Assembly: GCF_901709675.1 (NCBI RefSeq)
Contig: NC_051092.1
Span: 8,576,491 to 8,640,490 of the forward strand
Source: Syngnathus acus
Taxonomy: Eukaryota; Chordata; Actinopteri; Syngnathiformes; Syngnathidae
Reading direction: 5' to 3'
Length of the DNA: 64,000 nucleotides
Shown here one piece after another: positions 37,206-50,152 of this stretch. The position numbers were made by a program, and so were the translations under genes. The notes under the pieces are model-generated. The model had not been told where the DNA came from, searched no databases, and saw nothing but the letters and a program-made list of their open reading frames with translations. The first letter of the stretch is position 1. Each line of letters begins with the position of its first letter.

Positions 37206-38476
37206 TGTCTTGCTTACGGAAGTCACGGCATAGTTGCACAACATCCATGCAACTCCCCCAGACAGCATTTTGCTGCTTCCGTTGTTTCTGTAAACAGGGG
37301 GCATTAGGATTGTTATCATTCTCAATTGCACGCGATAAGTAATGCAAATAATGGTAATATTTTGGTGGAATTGCAAAGTCTCCTCTACTGCAGGATGACT
37401 CACCCCCACTAAGTAAATATGAGAGCTGTGCTAACCAGGAAGAGTGAAAAGCTTTTATTTTTTATTTTGACAGAAAAGAGGGGCTTTACTTCATATTTCC
37501 CCCTCCCGCCTCACTCACTGCTGTTTCCCTAGAAAGATTACTGAGCTTTGAAGGCATCCGACTTTCAAAATGGGGTCTGCTGGATTGGATGGAGGGGAAA
37601 TGAAGGGAGATGAGAATTGCTGCTACAGTGCTTTGAGGGTTGAGGAGGGGGGGGGCTGTCACACAGGGACTACCACAACGAATAGTCGGAGTCTTCATGT
37701 TCTAGAAGCATATGTGTTGATGTCTTTTCAAAACGTGAAATATTTGTGGGTACAGTCACACTCATCTATTGCTCTCTACCTCCCGCTCCTCTGGACTGTA
37801 ATCCATTCAGACATATTTTTGATTTTTTTTCTTTCTATTTTTGTGCTGGCACTTGCCCACATACTCCCATTAAATCACTCCTACATGCTGTCTGTATTTT
37901 TCTTTCCTCCCTAGAGAGCACCAATTTTTCTTTATGGACTGCTGTATTTAAGGCAGCCAGGATGTGAATCTGTTGTTGCTTTTATTGTTGTTAGTTTTAA
38001 GGACACTAGAGGCGGCGTGAAGAAGGCAGCCCTTGTCAAAATTTTTAAACTTGTTCATTGAAGCAATAACTACTGCTTGCTACTAGTTGCATAAATATCG
38101 ATCCAGACAGATTTCAGAAGGTAGTCAGAAAGCAGTTCAAGCGATATTCAGTTCAATTTTTTGTGTTAGTGTAGGTTTAGCCTCTGCTGTGGCTGTTGTG
38201 CAGGAACACTGTGCAAAAGAGGCTTGCCTTTTCTTTCTCTTTTTTTCTGACTTTGTCCAAACAACACTCCTCCTGTCTGAACCGATTTCTGCAAATGAGT
38301 AACATGATTTTGGCAAGGCAATTTTGGGAAGAAACACGATGAACATGCTCAACACCGACTTGTCCTTATTGACAAAAACATCCTTTGTTGTTGTCTCTGC
38401 GCAGAATGTATAAGTAGGACTGTAGAATTGCATTCAGTGTTTACAGGGAAAAAATAATCACATCTTCATTGAAACC

Positions 38477-38690
38477 ATTCATCCATCCATCCATTATCTG
38501 AACCTCTTATCCTCACCAGAGTGGCGTGCGTGCTTGAGAATATCCCAGCAGTCTTTGGGCGGTAGGCCAGGTACACCCTGAACTGGTCACCCAAACCCAC
38601 ACAGGCTTGGGGAGAACATGCAAACTCCACACAGGAAGGCCGGAGCCGGAACCAAACTCTTCTCCACTCAACTATGAGGAAGATGTGCTA
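38477..38690 (-). mobile_element. SINE with internal deletion, minus strand
   Basis: In reverse it begins ATCCATCCATCCATTATCTG, then TATCCCAGCAGTCTTTGGGC and GTACACCCTGAACTGGTCAC. It then jumps straight to ACACAGGCTTGGGGAGAACA and GCAAACTCCACACAGG, omitting the GGAAACCGGAG block. A degraded head follows, to TATGAGGAAGATGTGC. Confidence 0.8.
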
Positions 38691-41341
38691 TAATTGTGGT
38701 CAAAGCAGCAGTCTTCACTTAAAAGATGACATAAATTCTACTGTATTTATGTATACAGAACAACAACAAATCATCAAGTCATTGACGTCACATTGTCTCC
38801 TCTACTTGTACTTACTTTCCTTAGTCATCTGTCCATTACCCATTCATTAACGCTGAATAAAAACTAAATACCAAGGTCTTCCCTCCAGAGTGAACTTTAC
38901 CTCCCAAGCGTGAGAATACCCACAATGCAACACATTGTTAATCCTATTGGCTGCTGACGAGCCATTACCATTCTGCAGTATGCGTCACTGCAGAGAGCCA
39001 GAACCAGACAAAGCTAAATGCTTAACTGCTGCTTAAGCTTGTCAGATATGAATGAGCGGGAGGACACAGAAGCAAGTCGGTCTTAGATCTGTGTCATTTT
39101 GTATGTGTGCACAAATAAAATGTATGCGGTTGTATTGCTTGTGTGCCTGCGATATTTTAGTAATATTTTGGTTAGTTTTAGGAGACCTCCCCTCCTCTCC
39201 CAGTGAAGTTGAATTAGTAGAGTTTATGCAATAATTCCCAGTTAATACTTGCAAATGCAGTCCCTTAATCTACCATGATTCCTTGTGCAGCATGGATTTG
39301 CTTGCTTGAAAATACCCTGATTATTCTTGTGACGCATGCATTAACTTTTACCCCTCTCTTTAGTTAAAAGCTTTAGCCTAATTTATTTCCACTCGTATGG
39401 TAACGTAGGTGCTGTGGGGCGGTGTTCGGGGTGAAGAACAAGAAAACGGGGCTAGAGGGGAAGGAGGAACATTCAGGGCCCAGGATTTAATTTCCGCTTT
39501 GCACCATGTGATAAGTCAAGTTTAATGAGCTGACAGAGTGTGATGGGCGAGGCAGGCGGGCAAGAGCCGGGGCACACATAGCAGGGCAAGGGGGAGGAAG
39601 AATTTTAAAAAGGAGAGAAAGACAGGATATCCTGCAGATTTGTCAGGCACAAGGGTGAGGTGTTCACAGTCCTGTAAATTGGAGCGGTTTATCATTTTCA
39701 TTTTTATACACAATTCATGTATATGTATATGTATACGTACAGTTTGAGGCCTTCTCTGCCGGCCTCAACGCTATCAAGGCTGTCAATGCCAAAAATACTG
39801 GCCCATGACACATGAGTAATGGCAGTTTTTGGTTTTAACCAATCAGATTTCAGATTCCTGTACAGGGCTTGCAAGCAGGCTTAGATTGACATCGGCAAAA
39901 ATTCATTTTCAAGCAGACTTTTCAAGAAAAACGTTGCTCGCTGGAGAATTTGTTTGGCACGCCATTGTCATGTCATCTTATCGTCTAGAAGTTTCTGGTT
40001 TGCACAAAATGTTTAAACATTTCAAACCTAGGTTTCATTCACATGTATTCAGATATTCCTTCAAACATTCATACATTTATATAGTGCATGAATCAGTTGC
40101 ATCAACAACAACAAAAAGCATGTTATAGAATGACGCTTGTCTGCAATGTTATGTGATCTTGACCCGGGTTATATTCTTTCTGAAAGAGGGTGAAAGGTTA
40201 AGAAGCCCTCCTGCTGCTGATGGTTGGGGAAGCGGACAACTGGAGCTCTCCTTGGTGCTGAATGTAGCTTGACTGCTTCCATTCACTGTTGCTTTCCCTT
40301 GTTGTATTGACAACGCTTCACATTATGGCAGTGTGCCAATAAATCCTCCCTTTATTAGACCCTGCGTATTGATCCATTTTCTCTCCCCTCAGACCTCTAA
40401 TTCTATTGGTCCATCTCTGATTAATCCCCGTTTTCCCCCTTTCTGCTGCCTCTTGCTTTTTCATTCAGAGGAAAATGTCAGGCTCTATCTCTGTGTCTTA
40501 GCTCACTCCTGAGTGTAGGAGGGGATTGGTGGGGGTTTGTTTTATGAACCCATTTTAGTAGTTTCTGGTCAGTTATTTGATTAAATATCAGCAAGTCAGT
40601 GGTGGTGGCAATAATGCCACTAAGGCAAAGGTAATATTTGATTTTTTTGTCATTGTGGCCTCATCACAGAAAATGATCCAACTAGATCATGCACTGTTGA
40701 TGGTTTGTGTTTTATGTCTCTTCATATACATTCTTCAGAATGTACGATTTCCTTTGTCTCCCTTGATACTGATACAACGTTGCATTTACACAGCATCAGG
40801 AAATGCTTAACAGGTGGAAGGTAAGCTTGAGTGATTTCCCGCACGATTTTCCATTTGTGTAATGTGTGCACACCTGCGATAAAGTTCCCTAGAGATGTGA
40901 CTTCTGATGTGTGATGACACATTTAAGTGTGTGTGTCTGGGCGTGTGTGTGTGGATGTGTAGGCGTGGCTGTGATGGTAATCTGACTGTCATACTAAAAC
41001 TGGTTTCTGCAGGGAAATCCTGTTACATCTGGAGTTCTCCATAGGCCTATCCAGAATGACTGCTTTCTTCTGTCTATTTTCCTTTGCCATAATTTAGATT
41101 TTTTTTGCTTCCCAGTTTTTTCAGAATTTTCCTGCCCGTTTCCCCCCTGCATCTCCTGAAAAACATACTGAATGTTTACATGCGTTTTTCTGCTGTTGAA
41201 GTTGTTAATCCCACTGCCAATTGACATTTGAGCTCAAACTACACATAGAATAAGAGAAAAATGTGTCATTTTAAGGCACAGCTATGTGGTTGTTAAGTTT
41301 GCTTAGTGTAAAGGGAAAGTCAATTTTCTTAACAATAACAC

Positions 41342-41392
41342 CACAGTAGAACCCCAGAACTCAACCGACTCGGTACTCAACAACAAAACCCA
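41342..41392. mobile_element. DNA-transposon terminus-like fragment (CAGTAGAACCCC)
   Basis: CACAGTAGAACCCCAGAACT then CAACCGACTCGGTACTCAAC resembles the 5' end of Tigger-like repeats of vertebrates. Single end only. Confidence 0.4.
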
Positions 41393-42109
41393 TCCAGCTG
41401 TTGCACATGAAGCATAGTATTTGATCAATGATTGTTATTGTCAATGCATATATTGTAAGCCTATGACTAACTGTATTGATAAATACCAACCATTAAGTCA
41501 TCAGTATCCATATTTAACTGGCTAAGAAAGTACAGAGAAGAAACTATAGGCAACAGCTTCCATCAGTACCGCCTGTCACATATATAGCTGTTCACACTGC
41601 ACATCTGTACACACACCCGCAGAGCCCAGAGGGGTGGTTGTCAATTGGACAACCTCGCCTTGACTGGCTGCTGAAACCACAACTCACACACGTGAACACA
41701 CTCTTGCTTTGTATATTCTGTAAACACGCACGCATGCACGCACACGCACTGGCCGAAGGGCTGTCATTTGTCTTCTGTGATCCATTAGTGTAGATGGACG
41801 GAGCAACAGAAAGAAACAGGAAGCCGCAACTGAGAGGAAGCCACACAGCAAAATAGTTTGTGAGTTGCTGCAGGTTAGAAAAAGTATGTGAGACAGAGGG
41901 GAGCTGTCTACAGGAGTTTGTGTGTGGCAGTCTCCCCTGTGCACGCCCCTCTGTTGAAGTGAGTTGTATCAGACAGCAAGGCCCAATGTTCCAAAGGCCA
42001 GCAAGCTCTCGGCATTTGCATTATCAGTTGTCCACTTGTATCTTCTTCACAGCTGTCAGGGTTACGCTCGACAGGGCAGACCCTGGCATTTCTGACTGTC
42101 CAGTTAGCC

Positions 42110-42264
<155 letters not shown>

Positions 42265-42349
42265 CCCACACAAAACACACATATAAATGATCTTCTGTTT
42301 TGTTTTGTTAAAGGGTAGATGGTACTTGATACACACATTGAGGATCTAT

Positions 42350-42400
42350 CCAACCATCCATTTTCTGTAATGACCTCAATAGGGTTGCAGGTCATATGAT
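42350..42400 (-). mobile_element. possible SINE tail fragment, minus strand
   Basis: ACCATCCATTTTCTGTAATG then CCTCAATAGGGTTGCAGG resembles the reverse of the SINE 3' end. Only about 50 bases. Confidence 0.4.
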
Positions 42401-43500
42401 GAGATCCGATCTCAGTTGCATAGTCAATCGCAGTATAATGAAGGCGATTGCATTTTTTTTTTTTATCCTTGTTTTCCACGGGAAAACAATCTCTGAGACC
42501 AGAAGCCTCTGAATTGAGGACATCAGGACAACTGTTGCGAAATGCCAAGACCTTTCTTATCAAAGAATAAGATGTTTCATTCCCTATAGACTGCTTTCTC
42601 TTTCTGTGTGTGCGCACGCGTGAGTTAGTATGAGGGAGTGAGTGACGAGATGAGCGGTTTTCAGTTGCTGTTAATCACACTCCATCTTTGACAGAAGCAC
42701 TATGCTGCGGCCACCGCTGAGCTCTCCATCGCCACCGCTCCCCACTTGAGGCAGCTATTCTTTCCATCTCCTCCTTCAACAGGTCTCCTCGATCCCAAGA
42801 ACCACATCGACAGTCGTAATGATAAATCCCTCTTAAATCTGTCTTAGCTCATTCTTCTTGCACCTGCTTGCACTAAAGATTTGCGATGTTAAATCATCCC
42901 CCGTAGAGCCCAGAGATGAATGGTTCATTTGGCATATTCCTGTTGATAAGCTTAATCACCATAATTACTGTCCTATCACCTCAATTAATCAAAGTTTGAC
43001 TTCCTTAATAATTTTATCAGTGAAGCCTGTTCAGTATAAGTAAGCTAAAGTATTAGTATAGGGGCCCCTGGCCAATACACCAATACGAGTTGGAGGAAAA
43101 AAATGGATGATTATCACTGAAAAAAACAAAATGGGAAAACACAAATTACATTGGTAGCTGCTTTCTAGTGACACATGATGATGATATATTCTTAAACCAG
43201 TGTGTAACCTCAAAACAGTACTCTGGTTGTCCCTGTCCATATTTCAGTGTCTGACCCCAAACAAGTCCTGACATGAAAGCAAACACATCTACACTTTACT
43301 TCACTGACCCCAGATCACACACTACTCTTCCTGGGGGACTACAAGGTGTTAACGTGACAGCTGCCTGGGCTCCATATGGTGCTGAGACACACATAACCAG
43401 CGACACAGAGGGAGGGACACAGATATCGATGGTGAGGGAACACACAGGACTGTAGTTATAGCACACCGAATTGCTCGCAGCGATGTGGGTCTGTGTGTGT

Positions 43501-43514
43501 GGGGGGGGGGGGGG
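43501..43514. repeat. poly-G tract (14 G)
   Basis: A pure G run after a short TG repeat. Confidence 0.85.
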
Positions 43515-44115
43515 TGTAAAGCTGATCAAACCTGATAGCTGACCTTCTTACCAAATAGCTACATGCCTGAAATATTCCCCCTCGTGGGCTCATTTGTAAA
43601 AAGGAGACTGAACTTTGTCTGCCATTGTCTTATATCACGAAAAGGTCGCTGTGACATCTTTTTCCTAAATGTGGTTCTTTGTTTAAAAATATAAAGTTTA
43701 GTGTAGTAGTTTAGTGGTCCACTGAAACTTTCAGTGAACTCCAGCGTCTTTCCTCTCTTCCACCCTTTTAGCCGGCGGCTTCTTTTCCGTACCAGATGGT
43801 GTAGCCCATCCCTGTTAACAGGCAGAAACTGCAGAAAGAAGTAAGAGTCAGGTAGGGTAGGGATTTCCAGGGAGGGGAGTCAATGTATTATTAATTGTGA
43901 GTAATTGGGGCATATTGTACGGCTTTATACATTATTTAGGGCATGTTATTCTGAGGGCATTTAAACTGAAGTGCCACTTGGCTTAATAGATGGGCAGAGA
44001 GTCACATTTACCAAGTGACATGTTAAAGTTCACACGTATTTATAGCATTCTTCAATCAGACACTACATAGAACAAAGATTCAAATTGAGTTCTCGTTCCA
44101 CTGCATGCAATTTAA

Positions 44116-44600
44116 TGAATTAGAAAACCCAATTCAGACGAAGTTGGACATTGAATAAAATGTTAATTAAAAACAGAATGCAGTGATCTGCAAAAGACAC
44201 GATATTTCAGGTACCATCTGATACTTTTTCTATTTTGCAAGTATTTACTCCTTTTTAATTTGATGACTGCAACACATTACCCCAAAACAAGGACAGGGGA
44301 ATTTTAAGCATTTGGGAACTGAAGACGCTAATTGTCGTCATGCTGTAGGCGAAATAGTTTTCCATTTTTGCTTGATTTACAATTAAATTGCTCAACTGCC
44401 CGGGGTCTCCGTTGACGTTTTGCACATCATAATGCGGAACATTTTCAATGGGAGACAGGTCTGGACTGCTGGCAGTCTTTTACCATGAAGTCACACTGTT
44501 ATAACACATGCAGAATATGTCTCGGCATTGATAATGTCCCATTTTTGTTGGAGTTGGATTTTTATTTTGTATAGAATTTCTTCTGAATGAACCTTGACTT
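44116..44600 (-). pseudogene. Tc1-like transposon relic with broken transposase
   Basis: The left end CAATTCAGACGAAGTTGGAC, then AAAACAGAATGCAGTGATCT, and the CTGCAACACATTACC and GGACAGGGG words match a common teleost Tc1-type element. Further right, the minus strand of 44400-44470 reads SPDLSPIENV, the conserved block that carries the catalytic glutamate of Tc1/mariner DDE transposases. The frame then shifts by one base before the usual tryptophan. The preceding part of the gene is missing or very worn, so no active enzyme is encoded. The right terminal repeat is not clear. Confidence 0.75.
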
Positions 44601-44684
44601 ACTTGAACACTCTAAATTATGGTAGTAGCGGTTCACATAGTTTTTTGCAGCAGGCGATCACTCTGGGGAATAGTCTTCCTTTTG

Positions 44685-44752
44685 GCTTAGGTCAGCTGGG
44701 ATATGTTCTGTCTTCCCCTGAGGCCCTCAATCAGGATAAGCGATAGAAAATA
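44685..44752 (+). mobile_element. SINE 3'-end fragment, plus strand
   Basis: TTAGGTCAGCTGGGATATGT then TTCCCCTGAGGCCCTCAATC and GATAAGCGATAGAAAATAAA match the AGCTGGGATAGGC ... GAAGCGG ... GAAAATGG end of the family. The tail is replaced by AAAATAAAA. Confidence 0.55.
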
Positions 44753-45772
44753 AAATTAGCACGTAAAATGTGTATCTCAATTAAAGTTAATCCAATTCCT
44801 CATATTAACCTTCACTAACATATGTGAAGGGTGCCAGTCATCAAGGTCAGGCTGTCCAAGTGTTCAATTAGAAAAATGCAATTAAACTTAGTCGATCTAT
44901 TTAGTCTAAACGTTGAGGCATGTCAGTCATTTGTCAACACTTAAATGAACAGTTTTAGATTTAAGTGAAATACGCTTTCTCACAGCCTGAGGTTTATATT
45001 TAAATTTCCATTTCTGTCTCCGTGGCAAGAAGTTTAGCCAAGTGGCCAGTCCAGTTGGACTTTCTGTTTTCACTGAGTCTAACTGTAAGTCAAACAGCAC
45101 TCACATAGATTGGCCAAACTCTGCCTAGTTTATTATGAAATGTTTCATACCCAAGTTATAGCCCCACACTGATGTTCACAAGCTGATGGTAGCGTGATTA
45201 CTCTTCAATTTCTCTACTTGAATGGTCAGCAACACGTGCAAAGTATGCGGCATCGTGTGCACACTGCATAAGACAAAAAAAAAGCACATTTTAGGGCTGT
45301 GTGTAATCTGGAGTAAACGAGATCTCGCAACTCATCACCCTGTTGAGCCTTAACAATAGTCACTGTTTGATACAATCTGTTTGCTGTTCATGTTGTGTGC
45401 TTTTTAATACCTTTCACTGCGCTGATCAAATCTAATATTAACAGAATTGTTTTCTAGGTCTATTTTGCATGCAACACCGGTTTCTTTCCATTTCTTATGA
45501 ACCCATTCGAATTATAGAGAATCTGATATAGAGTTTTTGGAAGGTGTTTGCTGTTGCATGAGTAATCTTGTATCAGCAGACTTCACACATCGACACACTA
45601 AGCTGTGTGCTGCCAGGATGAGTGTGAATGTTGCTCTAGGGAGGGTGGGTGGTGTGTCGGGGATCCTCTCAGCTTGCTGGCAGGTGCTGTCATTGGGAAG
45701 AACTGTATCACTATGCATTTACATTGATCCTTATTAGCCCTACTAGAGATTAAACTCTCTGCAAATGCATGC

Positions 45773-45850
45773 CTGCACACACTCGCACATGCACACACTC
45801 GCACATGCGCACACACGCACACGCACGTGCGCGCACACACACGCACACAT
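45773..45850. repeat. CA/GCAC-rich imperfect microsatellite
   Basis: Repeated CACACTCGCACATGC units, twice over, then CACACGCACACGCACGTGCG. Alternating purine-pyrimidine throughout. Confidence 0.8.
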
Positions 45851-48089
45851 AGTTACCCGGGGACATTTCTATGGCTGGACCGATTTTCTAATTTTGTTTC
45901 ACAAGAAGTCAATTGTGTTTTTATTATATTTAGTTTGCCACCGTCTAATTTCTTGCAAATTAATTATTTAATCTTTATTTTCCCATAATATTTGTTTGTT
46001 GTAATATTTGTTCAACCTTTGTTACCCTTTTTAAATGAAAACTTCAACAAGAACCGGCCTTAATTTGTGGTTTCCTTCCCAGATATTTTTTTCTTTTAAT
46101 TGAAAGTTAAATCATGTTGTGCACAAATGGGTTTTCTTGTGTAGCACAGTATTTTGAGATGTGTGGAAGTCTCCGCAGTAACAGGGCATCTCTAATAGTT
46201 TAAAGATGTTACCAAGTTCGGTATTGTTGGCTCCAAGTATTGATAAACAGTACATTCGTGGTTGCTCATGGTTTTAGTTTTGTAGAACTGCATCACTAAA
46301 TTGCACATAGTCTCTCTAATAATTTGAATGCTAAGTATTTGTTGAGGTTACAATTATGGTATGTTTAAAGCAGGACCTTGTGCAACTCTGTTAATATCAA
46401 TAAGCAACACTTTGCCCCCCAAAAATCTCTGCAAAAGTTTAGACTTTTAAATAATAATAGTCTACAACATTCCTACAAATTAAAAAGCGTCTATCACTAG
46501 TGAATTAGTTTTAGAACACCAACAGGATGCCCCTTGGTGTTGTCTAGTGACCATATCATAAAATCAGAGGAGCATAGAGGATCAGCGCAAAAAGCAGCAA
46601 TCTCAGCATTGGCTCGCTTAAATGTGCCACTGAGAGTCCGAGTGATAGTTATCAAGGGTGGGTTCTTGTGCATTTATGGATGAGGAACTGCAAGTAAACC
46701 AGATCAGCACGAGGATACTTTGAGGAAGGGACAGAGGGTAGTCTTCGGGCGATGCATATCAGGATCTGAAATGTGTTCTATTCATAGATGTGAGACGAGA
46801 TGAAACTGAGAAAGCGGCAAGCACACAGGTCGCAGAGCATCAGCATGGAGAGGTGAAGAAAGGTCAGCAGAAGACATTTTAGTGCTTACTCTCAGTAGGT
46901 GCATCGGGCACAGGGATCAGTGCTCGACATAAATGTCAAGGACTCAGCACGTTATACGGCTCAATGAAGATCAAAACAGTTCCTCCCAGGCCCATTGGTC
47001 TAATCTGCATTCTACAACTTCCACCTCATGTTTCTGTATCATTTAAGATATTCAAAGCAATGCAAAGGGAAACGAAGCGAAATAACACAGACGTTTAAAT
47101 GCAAGGCCTTGCAAAGAATGTGCCATAACCATGCATGCTAAACATGAGTCCTACGTCTTAATGTTATCTTAAAAATGTCCAGTGGGGGAAAAAAATCACA
47201 AATTGCTTCTTAAAATGTTATTTTATGTCAGACATTATTGTTTTAATAATTGTTGGACATCTGGCATCTTACACCTGACAAGAAGTTGCTGCATTGACTT
47301 GTTCTACTGTTGTTGAGATGCCGTGATAGTCTGGTGGCAACCATCCATCTTGCCGTCCACGCCTCAATCCCACCATCCGTCTGCCCATATGACCTTTTAA
47401 AAGGTTAGAAGGGACATTTCTTTCTGGTTACTTCTTCTCTCCCAATAAACTAGTCCGTAGAAACCAAAATAGTCCTCATTAGACCATGGGGTGATCTTTA
47501 GACCCCGCAAAGATAAAAAATAAACCTTAGGGCAAAACTCACTTTATATTAACCAATAATATAATCAGTGTATTATTTATTCATCAGAAACTTTACGAGA
47601 TGCTGCCAATCAGGGAACGTACGAGAGCTGTGTGAAAATGTTTGTCAGCTTTCATTAACACTGCACAAGATGAATTACTTTAACATTTACTATTCATAGT
47701 CATTTGCAATAACTACACTGCATTATGATTATGCTGTAATGGTTATTTACAGTATCTGACTAGTGCTAAGATAGCCTCTAATACAGGACAAGATTTGAAT
47801 GTAAGCATTTACAGCTGAAGCTCTGCACAAAAATCTTTTATTTCCACTCTAACCCAGTGGGAGACTTTGGTGGGTATCTCCCTGACACCTCATCACTGTT
47901 ATTTCCAGTCGGTTGCCCTGGGAAACCAGTGGCATGTATAGCTGCAGGTGGGTGTTGATGACGTAAAGAACAAGCTCTGAAGATCACATGCTGATTCCTC
48001 TCTTGTTTGACAACCGGAGTCACAGACCCTGAAAATATTGCAGAATATAGCTGAAATGTGATCTTAATATAACCGCCGATGTCATAAGG

Positions 48090-48114
48090 TTTTTTTTTTT
48101 TTTTTTTTTTTTTT
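48090..48114. repeat. poly-T tract (25 T)
   Basis: A pure T run. Followed by GCTTCCACCTGTTAG; no clear mobile element lies on the minus side. Confidence 0.9.
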
Positions 48115-48514
48115 GCTTCCACCTGTTAGCATGCCTCGTTGTCCTACTTGTGAGATTTTGTGCGTGTGTGTGCGTGCATGCGTGTGGGTGCGTGATCATG
48201 TTACTAAGCAGAAGTCTCTTCTCAGACTCTTCATTGGTGGAGCTCCTCTTTGGCTGGTGTTACATAACTGCTCTCTTCTCATCTGATCTCGACAAGTGGG
48301 AGCACAACTTTGCAGGGAAATCGGCAGTCCTCATTTCAAGTGGGGCCAGTGATTAGATTTGATCCAGTGTACACCATTTTAGTGCATGTTGTTGAGGAAA
48401 GCATTGAGTTAAGAGAGGAAGAAATTATACATACACCCTTAAAACTGCTGTGTTAAAAATTGAAATGACAGGAAGTAGGGAAAAATTAACACAACATCCT
48501 GGGTTAGTCCGATG

Positions 48515-48575
48515 TTTAACCCAAATTGGGTTGATTTTAACCCATCATTTTAATGGGGTAGACATTTGGGTTTAT
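48515..48575. repeat. TTAACCCAA inverted repeat patch
   Basis: TTTAACCCAAATTGGGTTGA then TTTTAACCCATC then ATTTGGGTTT form inverted copies of AACCCAA. Fish genomes carry a dispersed repeat of this kind; the element boundaries are not defined. Confidence 0.5.
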
Positions 48576-50063
48576 TTTAATATTTTAGTCATAGCACCTC
48601 CTGACATTGTGTGGCTGTGAGTTTTGCTTGTATTGAGGTTGTGATCCGGCTTTCGGACCTGAAGACCGTTTGGAAGGAAAGGAAATGAACAAAGATGCAA
48701 AGCTTTTAGTGCTCCTTTATCTACATGATATGATAGCACTACTCTTTTGCTGCTTATGTGTGTGACTGTCAGGTGTGTGTGTGTGCACCAGCCTTAAAAG
48801 CACAGACGCCTTAAGGCAGGAGATGCAAGTCACATCAAACAGACAGCTCCTTCAAAGCTCTTCATAGTGGAGGAAAGTCCAAACTAAATACAGGTTGACA
48901 AATCCATCAATGCAGCCTTGCATGCACATTATTAGCGGAAAAGGTCTGACTTCAACTAGAGTTGACTAGAGTTGATATAATGCTGAATGTAGGAACCCGG
49001 TTGTTTCAATCAGGTTTTTGTCTCAATTAGAGCCCTGTCTAACCCGTACGTCTTCCTCTGTGATTCAGACAAGACGTACATTCTCCTCGTCCCCTCCCTC
49101 TTTGTTTCCTTGTAGAAGCCTTTGAAGAATAATAGGTGTGCACTGGGAGAGCTATTGATTTGGTCTTGTCGTGTTCAGGGAGAAAAAAAGGGGCTCTTAT
49201 TTTCTCCAAAACACAGTCAAAAGAAAAAAACATGTTTTAGAAAGCCCTTTCAAATCCAATTTGCAACTCATTTTCTTACTTTTTCTGCTATTTTGCTTGT
49301 TTGCGCCCTATGTCTTCCACTGTTTTTCCTCTACTTTGCTTTGTGTTTTGCCCTTGCTTCCATCTCATAATATAGTTTATTTCATGTTAGCTAACCACAT
49401 GCACGCCCACACGCACATGCACACATATGCAGTGCCTTCATAAATAAACCTTACTGCGGCCTTTAGGTGTTCCAAAATAATTTTGTTCACTTTTTCTGCT
49501 GGGAAATGTGCTTCAGGCAGGATAACACTCACGGTGTGCCTATAGTGCCATACAAATGCAAAATAGCACTGTGTTGTCCACCTCGGGCTCTCCTTTAAGC
49601 TACTGATGAAGGTTTGAGCCAAGTCTTACTTAATGGGGTAGAATGCAGCCAACTGTGCTAAATCAAAAGTTTGTCGATGGAAGATTTAAATAGATATTCG
49701 GGTGAACAAGCTTCACCCTTGAGATGGCAGGCTAAGAAAAAGTAACATTTAAAGCGAGCATCTTGTACATAAGATTTGGCCATGTATTATTTATCATTAT
49801 GTACTGATCCATGTGCCGTCACTCATCATTACTAAATCAAAGTTAAAGTGCTGATACAGTATGTAGATTGTGTTGATCTAAGTATAGATTTTTTTATATA
49901 CATTCACGTCTTTTTTGTTTGTGTTTTCATTCATATCGCCCTATAGAATTTATTTATCTATTGTCATGCTGCACCATCTCATGACCTGAACAATTTTCCC
50001 CACCATTTGATAGTCTTGTTCATACAATGTGCTGTTTCTGTCACACTCTGCTGCTGTAAAACC

Positions 50064-50152
50064 GGCATTTTACTATTAACTGACTAATAAAGGTTTCTTG
50101 AATTCTAACTGGCATTTTCCCCATTACCAGACTAACAAAGGTTTCTTGAATT
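50064..50152. repeat. 47-bp period tandem duplication
   Basis: GGCATTTTACTATTAACTGA ... GGTTTCTTGAATTC (50064-50105) recurs as GGCATTTTCCCCATTACCAG ... GGTTTCTTGAATTC (50111-50152). Confidence 0.75.

Larger units (their letters stand above)
42265..44115. other. intronic, one open stretch with coding-like composition
   Basis: A short SINE-tail fragment lies at 42350-42400. From 42695, after CCATCTTTGACAG, one frame stays open for 50 codons to TAG at 42845 with a GC-richer, coding-like composition, but it matches no protein that I know. A poly-G run is at 43501-43514. Otherwise nothing is seen. Confidence 0.45.

Noticed and set aside
37570-37914. 114-codon frame with hydrophobic C-terminal half
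   Set aside because: T-rich DNA naturally gives hydrophobic readings; no signal peptide, domain or homologue was recognised.
38880-39000. Possible second promoter (CCCACAATGCA and ATTGG words)
   Set aside because: Motifs are isolated, with no CpG enrichment and no exon downstream.
40801-40827. 27-nt candidate microexon before GGTAAGC at 40820
   Set aside because: The acceptor tract is purine-interrupted and weak; such pairs arise by chance in a 59-kb intron.
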